Source: Risungbinella massiliensis
GTDB lineage: Bacteria > Bacillota > Bacilli > Thermoactinomycetales > Thermoactinomycetaceae
DNA length: 64,000 nucleotides
NCBI RefSeq assembly: GCF_000942395.1
Contig: NZ_LN812102.1
Span: forward strand, 744,017 to 808,016
Direction: 5' to 3'
Shown piece by piece: positions 39,349 to 47,997 of this stretch; position 1 is the stretch's first letter, and every line of letters starts with the position of its first letter. The position numbers and the translations under genes were made by a program. The notes below the pieces were generated by a model, which ran no database searches, was not told where the DNA came from, and saw only the letters and a list, made by a program, of their open reading frames with translations.

Positions 39349-40650
39349 TTAGAACTTTTCCGTCTGTTTCTCCAATATTTGAAGAGCGTATGCTTGATAT
39401 TTATCCATATCTCGCTCTTTTGCCAGTTTTGCTAAACGAATCAGTGCTTCTGTTTCCTTTTCATCTAAACCATACTTCTCTGCACGCAAAAATGCTTGTT
39501 GATAACGTTCTTCCGCCATTTGAAAATCACCAAGAGCTTGTGCTACATCCCCAAGCTGCAAATATGCTTGCAAGATATACGGAGGTCGATTCTCTTTCTC
39601 AGCCAACTGTAATGCCTTTTGTAAAAGTTTTTCTGCTTCCGTAAAGTCCTGTTGATTATAATGCAAAGATGCTAATAATATCAGAGACGAGACAAGAACT
39701 GGTTTTGTTTGGAACTTTTGCTCGATCACACCAACACTTTGGTAACTGATCCGTGCCAACTCTATATCCCCTGCACCTTCATGGATAATACCGAGTTCAT
39801 GCCATAACTTCGCCATAAGCCCCCATTCTCGATTTTCTCTAGCAAGTTCCAGACCTGCTTCTACCACTTCCTGTGCCTCACTCCACACACCATGGGATGC
39901 AAGAAGTTCCGCCCTTTGAAGATAGAACTCTAGTCGAAGGCTAATGGAGTCGACTTTTGGAATCTGGGTCCAGAGATCATTTAAAAGCAACATCGCTTCC
40001 CAATCTCGATCTAACTGCCGTAGATAGCGAATCTGATCCAAAGAAAGCGCAATATAGGCATGTTCACCGAAATCGGTCTGCTCATAACTTTCCAATCCCT
40101 GACAAACATTGTAAAGAGCCTCCGCCACATCTCCTTCGTGTTCGGAGATTTTCCCTAAATAGAGATAGATCGTAGCTTCAAGATCCTGATTTCTTTTTTC
40201 TCGTCCTAGACGAAGAGCTGCATTCCATTCATTTTTCGCCTTCTTAAACAGATTGCGGTGGTAAAAGTAGAGTCCTTTTAAGAATAGATAAAACTGCTTT
40301 TGTGGATGTGAATCAACCAAATTCATCTGTTTTAACAACAAATATGCTTTTTCTCCATTTCCGCTTTCAATCCAAGAACGAATTGCGATCATCTGGACAG
40401 AGAGAATTCGTTCCTTCTTTTGATGTACACTCTCAATCTGAGTTAGGTCTTGGAATTGTACACCTAGTTTCTCTAATAAATATGCTAGCTTTCCTTCTTT
40501 TACATGAGTAAATCCCCGTTCAATATTGCTAATGGTAGATATAGATATGTGTTCATCCGCTAGATCTTCCAAACGAAGACCTTTTTGTTTTCGATAATCT
40601 CGAATTGCCTCTCCGATCATAAGTAGATCTTTACCATTCACAATTTTCAC
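39349..40650 (-). CDS. XRE-family regulator with TPR domain (NprR/PlcR-like)
   Basis: 433 residues. Helix-turn-helix at about 12-66 (IGEAIRDYRKQKGLRLEDLA, ISTISNIERG) followed by TPR repeats to the C-terminus (about 85-425, for example YLYLGKISEHEGDVAEAL and YLQLGDVAQALGDFQMAEERY). This is the architecture of RRNPP quorum regulators that bind a small peptide. Start uncertain: GTG at 40650 is nearly on top of an AAAGG, GTG at 40641 has better spacing, and ATG at 40620 keeps the whole HTH. No neighbouring Phr/NprX-like precursor is obvious. Confidence 0.88.
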   Translation of the reverse strand: MKIVNGKDLLMIGEAIRDYRKQKGLRLEDLADEHISISTISNIERGFTHVKEGKLAYLLEKLGVQFQDLTQIESVHQKKERILSVQMIAIRSWIESGNGEKAYLLLKQMNLVDSHPQKQFYLFLKGLYFYHRNLFKKAKNEWNAALRLGREKRNQDLEATIYLYLGKISEHEGDVAEALYNVCQGLESYEQTDFGEHAYIALSLDQIRYLRQLDRDWEAMLLLNDLWTQIPKVDSISLRLEFYLQRAELLASHGVWSEAQEVVEAGLELARENREWGLMAKLWHELGIIHEGAGDIELARISYQSVGVIEQKFQTKPVLVSSLILLASLHYNQQDFTEAEKLLQKALQLAEKENRPPYILQAYLQLGDVAQALGDFQMAEERYQQAFLRAEKYGLDEKETEALIRLAKLAKERDMDKYQAYALQILEKQTEKF

Positions 40651-41236
40651 ACCTTTATTGTAGTCTATCGAACAGACTTTTCTGTTTTAATTATTCTGGA
40701 CTGTCTAAATTCGATACAAAGGGGATCACTTCCTTTTAATTCAGATAATTGTTTCCTTTCTTTTTAAAAGTATTTTACAAACTGAAAGAACAAGGCGTTG
40801 GAAGGATACATACAAGGGGAATTTCATTGATCTAATAAAAAGACATCTTCTAGTATGTAAATTATTTTAGTTACTAGTAATTTGAACTGAAATCACATAG
40901 GCTTGACTTTTTCTATGAACGAAAAGAAAGGAAACCAAAATGTTTTCTTTAACCTATAGCTTTCATTTATGTTATACCTACATTTTTTCAGGATTAAAAT
41001 GTTTCTACAAGTATTTTTCAAAACCTTTTAAAATCAATAGTTGAAAGATAAATTTAATAGTATTGAAATAGTTTTTAATCTTTAAAAATAGTAATACATA
41101 ATATTTCAATTTTTACTTTACAATTAATTCGTGCATTAAAAAATAGAAAAGTCAATATTGAAACTTTTTTCGAGAGTGATTTAATAACTTGGTAAGCAAC
41201 AAATGGAGCTTGACTCAGAGTAAGGAGAAAAACATC
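40651..41236. other. AT-rich intergenic region
   Basis: About 590 bases, very AT-rich, with no clear gene. It must contain the promoters of the divergent regulator and acetyltransferase genes. One 34-codon frame with a ribosome-site-like AAAGGAAA sits at 40940-41044 (listed separately). Confidence 0.5.
40940..41044 (+). CDS. Possible 34-residue hydrophobic/basic peptide
   Basis: Begins MFSLTYSFHLCYTYIF, ends KPFKINS; mixed aromatic and basic. The AAAGGAAACCAAA before the ATG looks like a ribosome site. It lies divergent to the XRE-TPR regulator, where a signal peptide could be encoded, but it lacks a clear pheromone pattern. It may be chance in AT-rich DNA. Confidence 0.2.
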   Translation: MFSLTYSFHLCYTYIFSGLKCFYKYFSKPFKINS

Positions 41237-41704
41237 ATGATTAAAAAACTTAATGTAACAGACCCTACAGTTGCACAACAAGTATTAAATGTACAACTAC
41301 CTTCATACCAAGTGGAAGCAGAATTGATCAATTTTCAGGGGATTCCTCGACTACATGATACAATAGAAAACCTATTGGAATGCAGTGAAATTTTTTTAGG
41401 TTATGTTTCTTCAGATCAGTTAGTTGGATTTATTTCTTATACCAAAGATGACACCGTTCTTGATATTCATCGGATGGCTGTTCACCCTTCCTATTTTAGA
41501 AAAGGAATTGCTAGTAGTTTAATATCCCATTTGCTAAATCTAGAGTCCAATATGGAAAAAATGATCGTTTGCACTGGAGCCAAAAACACACCTGCTAAAA
41601 TTTTGTATCAACGTTTTGGATTTTGTGCAGTAGAGGATCGCGAAATAGCTCCTGGAATATCACTAACTTTTTTTGAAAGATCGAATGGAGCACATTCCAA
41701 CTAA
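41237..41704 (+). CDS. GNAT family N-acetyltransferase
   Basis: 155 residues from the ATG at 41237 (AAGGAG 9 bases upstream). The GNAT fold shows VLDIHRMAVHPSYFRKGIASSLI (acetyl-CoA loop RKGIAS) and a C-terminal ILYQRFGF motif. Acetylates an unknown amine with acetyl-CoA. Stands alone, ended by a strong terminator. Confidence 0.9.
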   Translation: MIKKLNVTDPTVAQQVLNVQLPSYQVEAELINFQGIPRLHDTIENLLECSEIFLGYVSSDQLVGFISYTKDDTVLDIHRMAVHPSYFRKGIASSLISHLLNLESNMEKMIVCTGAKNTPAKILYQRFGFCAVEDREIAPGISLTFFERSNGAHSN

Positions 41705-41709
41705 ACCAA

Positions 41710-41748
41710 AAAAAAATCGCTCTCTCCATAAGAGGGAGCAATTTTTTT
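41710..41748 (+). terminator. Terminator between the acetyltransferase and acidic zinc protein genes
   Basis: AAAAAATCGCTCTCTC pairs with AGAGGGAGCAATTTTTT around a short loop. T tracts lie on both strands, so it can serve both convergent genes. Confidence 0.9.
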
Positions 41749-41788
41749 GGGGTTGTTCAATCATATTATTTAAATTTGAATAGGTAGT

Positions 41789-42253
41789 TTAGATCGTTTC
41801 ATTCTCGTTTACTCCACTCTCATACGGTTCTAAATCAGTCGCATCCTCGACAATTAAGACTGTATGACATTTAGGACAGAGCAGTTCTACTTCATCATCT
41901 TCTAAGTCCTCTACCTCGACAGAAACATCTTCTCCACATTCTGGGCAGACAATTTCCAATATCTCTTCTTCGTCTTCTTCCTCATCATCGTCATCATCCA
42001 AATCCTCATCATCATAACAAAGAAGTTCCAGATCGTTCAGATCTTCATCTACTGCTTCAACATACTCTTCTAATTCAGACTGCATCAGATCTACTTGTTG
42101 TACTGCTTCTATTAGTTCGTCTACAACATCCACTAAACGATGTAGTGCTTTCGATTCTGGAGACGAATTGGAGCTAGTCTGGACTCCTTCTAACAGACCT
42201 TGAACATATGCCAAATCTCTGCGTAGTCTATCGTACATCATCTGATCCTCCAA
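41789..42253 (-). CDS. Acidic zinc-ribbon-like protein (CD1247-N-type)
   Basis: 154 residues. N-terminal helical part (about 1-75, DRLRRDLAYVQGLLEG), a very acidic stretch (about 80-97, DDEDLDDDDDEEEDEEE), then a zinc ribbon with two CxxC pairs (CPECG near 102 and CPKCH near 126) and an acidic tail. Found in many Firmicutes; function not known. It may bind a basic partner or RNA polymerase. Start ATG after GGAGGAT. Confidence 0.85.
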   Translation of the reverse strand: MEDQMMYDRLRRDLAYVQGLLEGVQTSSNSSPESKALHRLVDVVDELIEAVQQVDLMQSELEEYVEAVDEDLNDLELLCYDDEDLDDDDDEEEDEEEILEIVCPECGEDVSVEVEDLEDDEVELLCPKCHTVLIVEDATDLEPYESGVNENETI

Positions 42254-42371
42254 TCATTGCTATCTACCACTAGTCTGACCCGAGTTCCAGCGCTTCACAC
42301 ACTCCAATGATTGGTATTTTCCGCATAGAGAAATCCATTCGTAGACAAGCTAACCAAGAGGTGGCGAATGG

Positions 42372-43628
42372 ATGATCTCACAAAACAAAACTCTGCTTTG
42401 GACACTTAGTTTGCTTCCTATTTTCATGGTTTTAGGTAATTCTGCTCTGATCCCACTTCTGCCTAACATACAGAAGAGCTTTATGGTATCGGATATAGAA
42501 ACGAGCTATTTAATCACTTCTTTTTCCTTATCTGCAGCTATTTTCATCCCTTTCATTGGAGTCGCATCTGATCGTTTTGGGAGGAAAAGAGTCATTTTGG
42601 TTGGGTTACTCCTATTTGCAGCGGGTAGTCTATGGGCAGGTATCGCTTCTTGGTTGGAGCTTGATTTTTCAATGCTACTCTATGCCCGAGCTCTACAGGG
42701 ATTAGGTGGCGCTGCTACCTCTCCGATTGCGATGGTACTAGCTGGTGACCTCTTTCAAGGTGTAGAGAAGACCAAAGCGATGGGGATCTTAGAATCTGCC
42801 AACTCCTTTGGAAAAGTACTAAGCCCATTTTTAGGGGTGATCATTGGTCAAATATCATGGATCGTGCTCTTTTTCTTTTTTCCTGTCTTGAGCATTCCAC
42901 TCTTCTTCTTGGTACAACATAAAATCGTCGAACCAACCATATCAGACAACCAACATTCTTTTCGCGAGTATGGGCATCAAATTGCAAGCGCATTTCGTTT
43001 ATATGGTCGATGGTTAGGAATATCGTATTTACTAGGAGCTTTAGTACTCTTTCTCTTTTTTGGATATTACGCCAAGATGTCGGATCAATGGGATGCTAGT
43101 CCCCTTTCCTTCTGGATCAAAGGGCTTCTGCTAACAACACCACTTGTGGGGCAATGTTTAGGTGCTTTTTGGACCGGGAGAAAAGTAAAAAGCGGGGTTA
43201 CTCACTTAAAAAACCATCTTTATTTAGGATTGTGTTGTTTATCTTTAGGTGTAGGATTGATTGGTATTTTTTCCTTCACTCCTTGGTTAGGGCTATTTAG
43301 TGCCAGTTTAATTGGAGTAGGAGCAGGCTTGGCTCTACCTTGTCTCAATATCTTGATCACTAGTGCAATTCGCCGTTCAGAAAGAGGGATTGTTACATCT
43401 TTATATCATAGCGTCCGATTTTTAGGTGTAGCAGTGGGGCCACCTATTCTTAGCATGTTCGGTCGAGAACCTGTTTTTCACTTTGGGATAGTTGGTTTAT
43501 TGGGGTTAATTGCATGGTCTGTCGCTTCATTTCTCCATCCTCCACAACGGGTACATGGAGGTCCAGAGCAATCCCGGATTCTCTTACGAAAAAGTCGACT
43601 ACATCTCCCCGCTGAACCACAAGGATAA
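42372..43628 (+). CDS. MFS transporter
   Basis: 418 residues with 12 membrane segments. Motif A GVASDRFGRKRVILVG (about 62-77) and the long third segment RALQGLGGAATSP are typical of the drug-efflux (DHA) branch. The ATG follows GAGGTGG. Its C-terminal tail is rich in Arg/Pro/His. Substrate unknown; no adjacent regulator. Confidence 0.88.
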   Translation: MISQNKTLLWTLSLLPIFMVLGNSALIPLLPNIQKSFMVSDIETSYLITSFSLSAAIFIPFIGVASDRFGRKRVILVGLLLFAAGSLWAGIASWLELDFSMLLYARALQGLGGAATSPIAMVLAGDLFQGVEKTKAMGILESANSFGKVLSPFLGVIIGQISWIVLFFFFPVLSIPLFFLVQHKIVEPTISDNQHSFREYGHQIASAFRLYGRWLGISYLLGALVLFLFFGYYAKMSDQWDASPLSFWIKGLLLTTPLVGQCLGAFWTGRKVKSGVTHLKNHLYLGLCCLSLGVGLIGIFSFTPWLGLFSASLIGVGAGLALPCLNILITSAIRRSERGIVTSLYHSVRFLGVAVGPPILSMFGREPVFHFGIVGLLGLIAWSVASFLHPPQRVHGGPEQSRILLRKSRLHLPAEPQG

Positions 43629-43822
43629 AGGTTGTATGATGCAACTCGAAATGCTTGTTTACACTCGCTCCGTTGTAATAATAAGTCGCTCCCTAGATCA
43701 AGTTCTTCTATAACTTAATCAATGCCAGTTCGATTTTGTGCACCCTTGTTTAGGTTGAACTCACTTCTATCCTTACCTTCTTATGCATATGATGGTTAGG
43801 ACAAGTTGGGAGGGTGGAGAAG

Positions 43823-44293
43823 TTGTCCAAATTGACAGTCGAAATCATGTTGGTACTCTTAATTCTTACAGGGGTATTGGGGCGATCTCCCATTATCGCG
43901 ACAGCTGCCAGTTTCTTGTTGATGATGAAGCTGATCCACTTAGAACGTTTCTTCCCTACATTTGAACGGAGAGGACTTGAATTAGGTTTACTTTTTCTCA
44001 CCATTGCAGTACTTGCTCCTTTTGCATCTGGAAAGGTAACTTGGGAAGAGATTCAAAAAGTTTTTCTTTCTGTACCAGGAATGATGGCGATCTTAGGGGG
44101 CGCTTTCGCTACTTGCCTCAATGGTAAAGGGCTTGATCTACTAAAAGACGATCCCCATTTAATGGTAGGCTTGGTTGTAGGTTCTGTTTTGGGGATATTA
44201 TTCTTACGAGGAGTACCCACAGGTCCTTTGATGGGAGCAGCACTCACCATGCTTTTTCTCAAGATAGCAGAATTTCTTTTTCCTACTCCCTGA
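43823..44293 (+). CDS. UPF0756 (DUF441) membrane protein
   Basis: 156 residues from a TTG at 43823, chosen because GGGAGG lies 9 bases upstream; an in-frame GTG at 43814 overlaps that site. Four or five membrane segments, with [47 protein letters not shown] and [16 protein letters not shown] of the DUF441 family (B. subtilis YtwI). Function unknown. Confidence 0.88.
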   Translation: MSKLTVEIMLVLLILTGVLGRSPIIATAASFLLMMKLIHLERFFPTFERRGLELGLLFLTIAVLAPFASGKVTWEEIQKVFLSVPGMMAILGGAFATCLNGKGLDLLKDDPHLMVGLVVGSVLGILFLRGVPTGPLMGAALTMLFLKIAEFLFPTP

Positions 44294-44353
44294 CACAAAC
44301 TTGTCTAACATGGGTTCTTCCCTTATACTACAAACAGTTAGGGGGTTTGCTCC

Positions 44354-45205
44354 ATGTCCAAAATCGCCATACTGACTGATAGTTCTTGTGATCTACCACA
44401 AGAACTAATCGAGAAGTATCCCATACATGTCGTTCCCCTCCGCTTGATCTACCAAAACGGAGAATATCGGGATGGAGTCGACATCACTGCGGATGAATTT
44501 TATACTAAGTTAGAGGTAGAAATCCCAACTACTTCTATGCCATCTCCACAGGATTTACAGGAAACATTTCAACAAATTGAAGATCAAGGTTTTACTCATG
44601 TCCTCGCAATTACCATCTCTTCCGGTCTCAGTGGTACATTTAACACATTCCGCTTAATGGCAGAAGATTTTCCAAATCTAACGGTGCAAATGATTGATTC
44701 TAAAGGGCTCTCTTGGTTACTTGGATACCAAGTGGTAGAAGCAGCAAAACTCGTTCAAGAAGGCTTTCGTTTCGATGAGACCATAGAACGAATTCACCAA
44801 CTCCAACCAGAGATCAGTGGATATTTTATTGTAGACACTTTAGACTATCTTAAACGCGGTGGACGAATCGGCAGTGTTACTGCTACCTTAGGCTCTCTAT
44901 TGAGCCTCAAACCCATTATCACAGTAGATGGAGAAGGTAAATTCTTTTCCTATCGGGTAGCTCGCGGGAAAAAACAAGCACTCAAAAAACTGATGGATAT
45001 CGTGGAAGAAACGATTGAATCAACCCGTGCTCAGATCGCCGTCGTCCATAGCAAAGCGAAAACAGAAGCAGAAGAGTTTGCCAACCGTTTAAGAGAACTG
45101 GAAAATGTTGTTGTCTCCTCCATTGGACATATTAGTCCTGCTATGGCGGTACATACTGGTCCAGGTATGCTTGGTCTTATCATTCAACGTGAGGAAAACA
45201 GCTAG
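44354..45205 (+). CDS. DegV family fatty acid-binding protein
   Basis: 283 residues: N-terminal IAILTDSSCDLP, then TTSMPSPQDLQETF, ISSGLSGTF, YFIVDTLDYLKRGGRIG and a C-terminal HTGPGMLGL. These cover the two-domain DegV (FakB-like) fold that binds a fatty acid for phosphorylation by FakA. ATG after GGGGG. Upstream of DUF554 on the same strand. Confidence 0.93.
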   Translation: MSKIAILTDSSCDLPQELIEKYPIHVVPLRLIYQNGEYRDGVDITADEFYTKLEVEIPTTSMPSPQDLQETFQQIEDQGFTHVLAITISSGLSGTFNTFRLMAEDFPNLTVQMIDSKGLSWLLGYQVVEAAKLVQEGFRFDETIERIHQLQPEISGYFIVDTLDYLKRGGRIGSVTATLGSLLSLKPIITVDGEGKFFSYRVARGKKQALKKLMDIVEETIESTRAQIAVVHSKAKTEAEEFANRLRELENVVVSSIGHISPAMAVHTGPGMLGLIIQREENS

Positions 45206-45231
45206 ATCGTAAACGCTTTCGCTTTAAATCC

Positions 45232-45274
45232 AAGGAAGGCTTTTGTTGAAATATAACAGAAGTCTTTCTTTTTT
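45232..45274 (+). terminator. Terminator of the degV-like gene
   Basis: AAGGAAGGCTTTTGTT pairs with AACAGAAGTCTTTCTT using three G-U pairs, followed by TTTT. It lies 26 bases past the stop. Confidence 0.75.
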
Positions 45275-45297
45275 GCTGATCAAAGGGGGTATCTACA

Positions 45298-45987
45298 TTG
45301 TTACTTGGAGCTATTATAAATGGACTTGCTATCATAATCGGCTCCCTAATCGGAAAAGGGATCAAAAAAATGAGCGAATCTACGATCAACTCTATTATGC
45401 AAGGAGTAGCATTGGTGGTAATCGTCATGGGCATTGGTATGACGTTAAAATCAGATCGTATCTTACTAATGCTGATCTCTCTAGTAGTAGGAGGAATTTT
45501 GGGTAGTTTACTGCGGATCCAAAAGCGACTCGAAGATTGGAGCCAGTCGATTGAAAAACGTCTTAAATCAAAAGGGGAATTTGCCAATAGCTTTGTAACT
45601 GGAATTTTAGTCTTTATCATCGGTCCTATGGCGATTTTAGGAGGACTTAGCAGTGGATTAGAAAATAACCATCAAATTCTCTTTACCAAATCATTATTGG
45701 ATGGGTTTACCTCTATTATTTTCACTTCTACTTTAGGCATTGGGGTACTCTTCTCTGCAATCCCTGTCTTCTTATACGAGGGACTTATCTCCATAGGAGC
45801 TTCGTGGATAACCCAAGGAATCGAACCCAAACTTCTAGAAACTATCATCCAACAGCTAACAGCAGTAGGCGGATTACTAGTTATCGCAATCGGGCTAAAC
45901 ATCTTAAAGATCATCCAGATTCCTGTTGCCAACTATCTCCCCTCTCTCTTACTAGCGGTTGCTTTAGCACCTTATTTAGTATATTAG
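45298..45987 (+). CDS. DUF554 membrane protein
   Basis: 229 residues with about seven membrane segments; the N-terminal GAIINGLAIIIGSLIGKGIKK, GPMAILGGLSSG and FTSIIFTSTLGIGVLFSAIPVF are family signatures (B. subtilis YdfK). TTG start with AAAGGGGG 8 bases upstream. Only six bases separate the stop from the end of the IS605 element, so its normal terminator now lies on the far side (47817-47855). Confidence 0.9.
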   Translation: MLLGAIINGLAIIIGSLIGKGIKKMSESTINSIMQGVALVVIVMGIGMTLKSDRILLMLISLVVGGILGSLLRIQKRLEDWSQSIEKRLKSKGEFANSFVTGILVFIIGPMAILGGLSSGLENNHQILFTKSLLDGFTSIIFTSTLGIGVLFSAIPVFLYEGLISIGASWITQGIEPKLLETIIQQLTAVGGLLVIAIGLNILKIIQIPVANYLPSLLLAVALAPYLVY

Positions 45988-45993
45988 TCTATT

Positions 45994-46180
45994 GTGAACT
46001 ACATCGCCATTGAAATGGCGAGCTTCTCGATTCATTGAATCGACCAACGTCGCATTCTCCACGAAGGCACGTTCCATGCCTATATTAGGTTTAGTTCTAA
46101 CTGTCCGCATTTTAGCGTTGGAACATGTCCAACTGCTTTATGTAGTATGTTTCTTGCCGCATTTACATCTCTATCTTCTG
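45994..46180 (-). ncRNA. Probable omega RNA (right-end guide RNA) of TnpB
   Basis: The minus strand from the tnpB 3' end to the right tip holds three hairpins: GGCA/TGCC, TCGATTCA/TGAATCGA and CGCCATT/ATGGCG. It then ends at the GTTCAC tip, the place where known omega RNAs switch to the guide. The guide would be the flanking DNA (45974-45993, read on the minus strand), that is the DUF554 3' end. The 5' limit is a guess. Confidence 0.5.
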
Positions 46181-47198
46181 TATAACCGCAAGAGCAACTA
46201 TGGACTCTATCTTTTCGTTCTTTTTTTACGATCTGACCACATTTTGAGCAAGCCTGAGACGTGTTGTATGGGTCCACTTGTATTACTTGCTTACCAGCAT
46301 ATTCTGCTTTGTAGGAAGTGAACTGTACAAGTTGATTCCATCCAGCATCCACAATACTTTTGGCTAATTTGTGATTCAAGACCATTCCTTTGATATTCAG
46401 ATCTTCAAAGGCAATTAGATCATAGCGATCTACTAGATACCTACTAATTTTATGGGCAATGTCTTTTCTTTGATTTGCTATGTACTCATGTAGCTTTGCA
46501 AGCAAAGCTACAGCCTTTCTACGACGATTGGAACCTTTCTTACGTTTAGATACTATGCGCTGAAGTCGTTTTAGTTTGCGTTCTGACTTTCTAAAATACT
46601 TAGGGTGTTCGAAAAATTCGCCATCAGATGTAATAGCAAGATGTCTAACACCAAGATCAACACCGACTTGTTTCCCTGTTGAGTGTGTTATGGTTTCGAT
46701 TTCACAGGAAAAACAAGCATAATACTTTCCGTTTTTTCGGATGATGGTACAGGTCTTGATCTTTCCTTCTACTTGTCTGTGGCATTTGATGCGAACATTA
46801 CCGATCTTAGACAGTTTCAGATATTTCCCATCAAGAGAAAACCCACTTTGTGGGTATGTGAAGCTATCATAACGGTTTTTACCTTGAAAGCGTGGGTATC
46901 CTGCTTTCTCTCCCGCTTTGATTCTACGAAAAAACCCTTTAAACGCTTTATCTAAACGACGTAGAATGTCCTGTAACACTTGCGATTGTACCTGTTTGAA
47001 CTCTGGAAACTCTTGCTTTAGTCGTGGTAATTCATTCTGTTGCATGTTGTAATTAACGGAAATACCACGTTTTTCATAAGAAAAATTTCGTTGTTCCAAA
47101 GCTGTATTGTATAGCCAGCGACACAAATTCAAGGTAGTTTCGATTCGTTCCCTTTGTACCCGATTAGGTTCTATCTTGAATTTGTACGACTTCATCAT
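46080..47198 (-). CDS. tnpB: TnpB RNA-guided nuclease of the IS605 element
   Basis: 372 residues from the ATG at 47198, supported by GGGGGAAAA; the open frame extends 36 codons further inside tnpA. All RuvC residues are present: Asp181 (VGVDLGV), Glu265 (IAFEDLN), Asp344 (EDRDVNAARN). The zinc finger has CSKC and CSC pairs (about 317-337). TnpB cuts DNA at sites matching its omega RNA guide next to a target motif and is the likely ancestor of Cas12. The active site looks complete, so the protein may be functional. Confidence 0.93.
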   Translation of the reverse strand: MMKSYKFKIEPNRVQRERIETTLNLCRWLYNTALEQRNFSYEKRGISVNYNMQQNELPRLKQEFPEFKQVQSQVLQDILRRLDKAFKGFFRRIKAGEKAGYPRFQGKNRYDSFTYPQSGFSLDGKYLKLSKIGNVRIKCHRQVEGKIKTCTIIRKNGKYYACFSCEIETITHSTGKQVGVDLGVRHLAITSDGEFFEHPKYFRKSERKLKRLQRIVSKRKKGSNRRRKAVALLAKLHEYIANQRKDIAHKISRYLVDRYDLIAFEDLNIKGMVLNHKLAKSIVDAGWNQLVQFTSYKAEYAGKQVIQVDPYNTSQACSKCGQIVKKERKDRVHSCSCGYTEDRDVNAARNILHKAVGHVPTLKCGQLELNLI

Positions 47199-47619
47199 TT
47201 GATTTTCCCCCTTTCTTTTTCTGATTTTCCATGTACTTACGAATCGTTTCTTCCGAAATAGAGCCAATGGTTTCCATGTAGAAGCTGCTATTCCAAAGAT
47301 GACCATCCCATAACTTATTTCTTAGCCTCGGGAACTTTAGAAATAACTTCCTAGCGGAAATACCTTTCAACATTTTCACAATGTATGATGGAGCTACTTT
47401 AGGATGAGCAGAAGCAAAGACATGGACGTGGTCTTGCTCTCCCACCTCCATCATAGCTACTTCAAACCCTTTCTCCTCCGCAATCTCTTGAAAAATAACT
47501 TTTAGATACGTTTCAATCTCTTGATCCAGTACGGCTCTACGATACTTCACCGACCATACCATGTGGTAGTTGACATTATACACGCAAGTCCTAGCGTGTT
47601 TTACAGTGTTTTTACTCAT
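47164..47619 (-). CDS. tnpA: IS200-type Y1 transposase TnpA
   Basis: 151 residues with the HUH motif HVH (His64, His66 in DHVHVF) and a catalytic Tyr129 (IRKYMENQ). It catalyses single-strand excision and insertion through subterminal hairpins. It overlaps tnpB by 35 bases. No strong ribosome site precedes the ATG, which may limit expression, as is usual for this family. Confidence 0.92.
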   Translation of the reverse strand: MSKNTVKHARTCVYNVNYHMVWSVKYRRAVLDQEIETYLKVIFQEIAEEKGFEVAMMEVGEQDHVHVFASAHPKVAPSYIVKMLKGISARKLFLKFPRLRNKLWDGHLWNSSFYMETIGSISEETIRKYMENQKKKGGKSNDEVVQIQDRT

Positions 47620-47699
47620 ACATATAGTATGACAAAAATAGGGTAAATATAGTAAAATATAAGGATAATTATATTACATATAGTAGGAGGAAAGTGCAA

Positions 47700-47780
47700 A
47701 AAATAAATTGCTCTAAGCATCCCCACAAGGGGGATACCGAGCAATGCTCCCTTTCATCTACCCCATTGAAATGGGGAGAA
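47700..47780 (-). repeat. Left-end hairpins of the IS605 element
   Basis: Two structures: CCCCATT/AATGGGG with TCA loop (47761-47776) and, nearer tnpA, a stem with ATTGCTC/GAGCAAT closing CCCC/GGGG (about 47708-47746). The second, followed on the minus strand by TTTATTTTTT, may also act as a terminator that shields tnpA from outside transcription. Confidence 0.6.
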
Positions 47781-47816
47781 TTTCCGTTCGCAAATCTTAA
47801 AACTAAGACATAACCC

Positions 47817-47855
47817 AGCTAGTTTTGGACTTCCAACCTCCGAAACTAGCTTTTT
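47817..47855 (+). terminator. Terminator probably belonging to the DUF554 gene
   Basis: AGCTAGTTTTGGA pairs with TCCGAAACTAGCT (one mismatch), followed by TTTTT. No plus-strand gene ends nearby; removing the IS605 element would place it about 30 bases past the DUF554 stop. Confidence 0.85.
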
Positions 47856-47997
47856 ACATTTGCTTTTCTCCACTTGAATCTCTCCCTTGACATAATCAAA
47901 TCATCCTCGTTATACTTTCTTTATTGCATAAAAGCACACAAGCATAAAAGCTAAAAAGTATATCAGCAAGTCGCTTGTTACCAATAGGAGGTACCAT

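Larger units (their letters stand above)
45994..47794 (-). mobile_element. IS200/IS605-family element with intact tnpA and tnpB
   Basis: Both transposition genes are intact and overlap. The right end is well defined: GAAGC, hairpin CGCCATT-TCA-ATGGCG, then GTAGTTCAC, read on the minus strand, ending at 45994. The left end is inferred: a matching CCCCATT-TCA-ATGGGG hairpin lies at 47761-47776 and a TTTAA that could be the target motif at 47795-47799, so the tip may be near 47794. Joining the two flanks restores a short DUF554 3' region with a terminator. Size about 1.8 kb, normal for the family. Confidence 0.75.

Noticed and set aside
38964-39644. 226-residue plus-strand frame across the spoIIIAA and XRE-TPR genes
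   Set aside because: Antisense to both genes and crosses the terminator; no ribosome site or recognisable fold.
41042-41200. Promoter motif in the AT-rich gap before the GNAT gene
   Set aside because: Many AT-rich hexamers occur; none had both a good -35 and correct spacing.
45180-45620. 146-residue minus-strand frame
   Set aside because: Antisense to DegV and DUF554 genes; composition (Ile/Pro/Ser rich) is typical of shadow translation.
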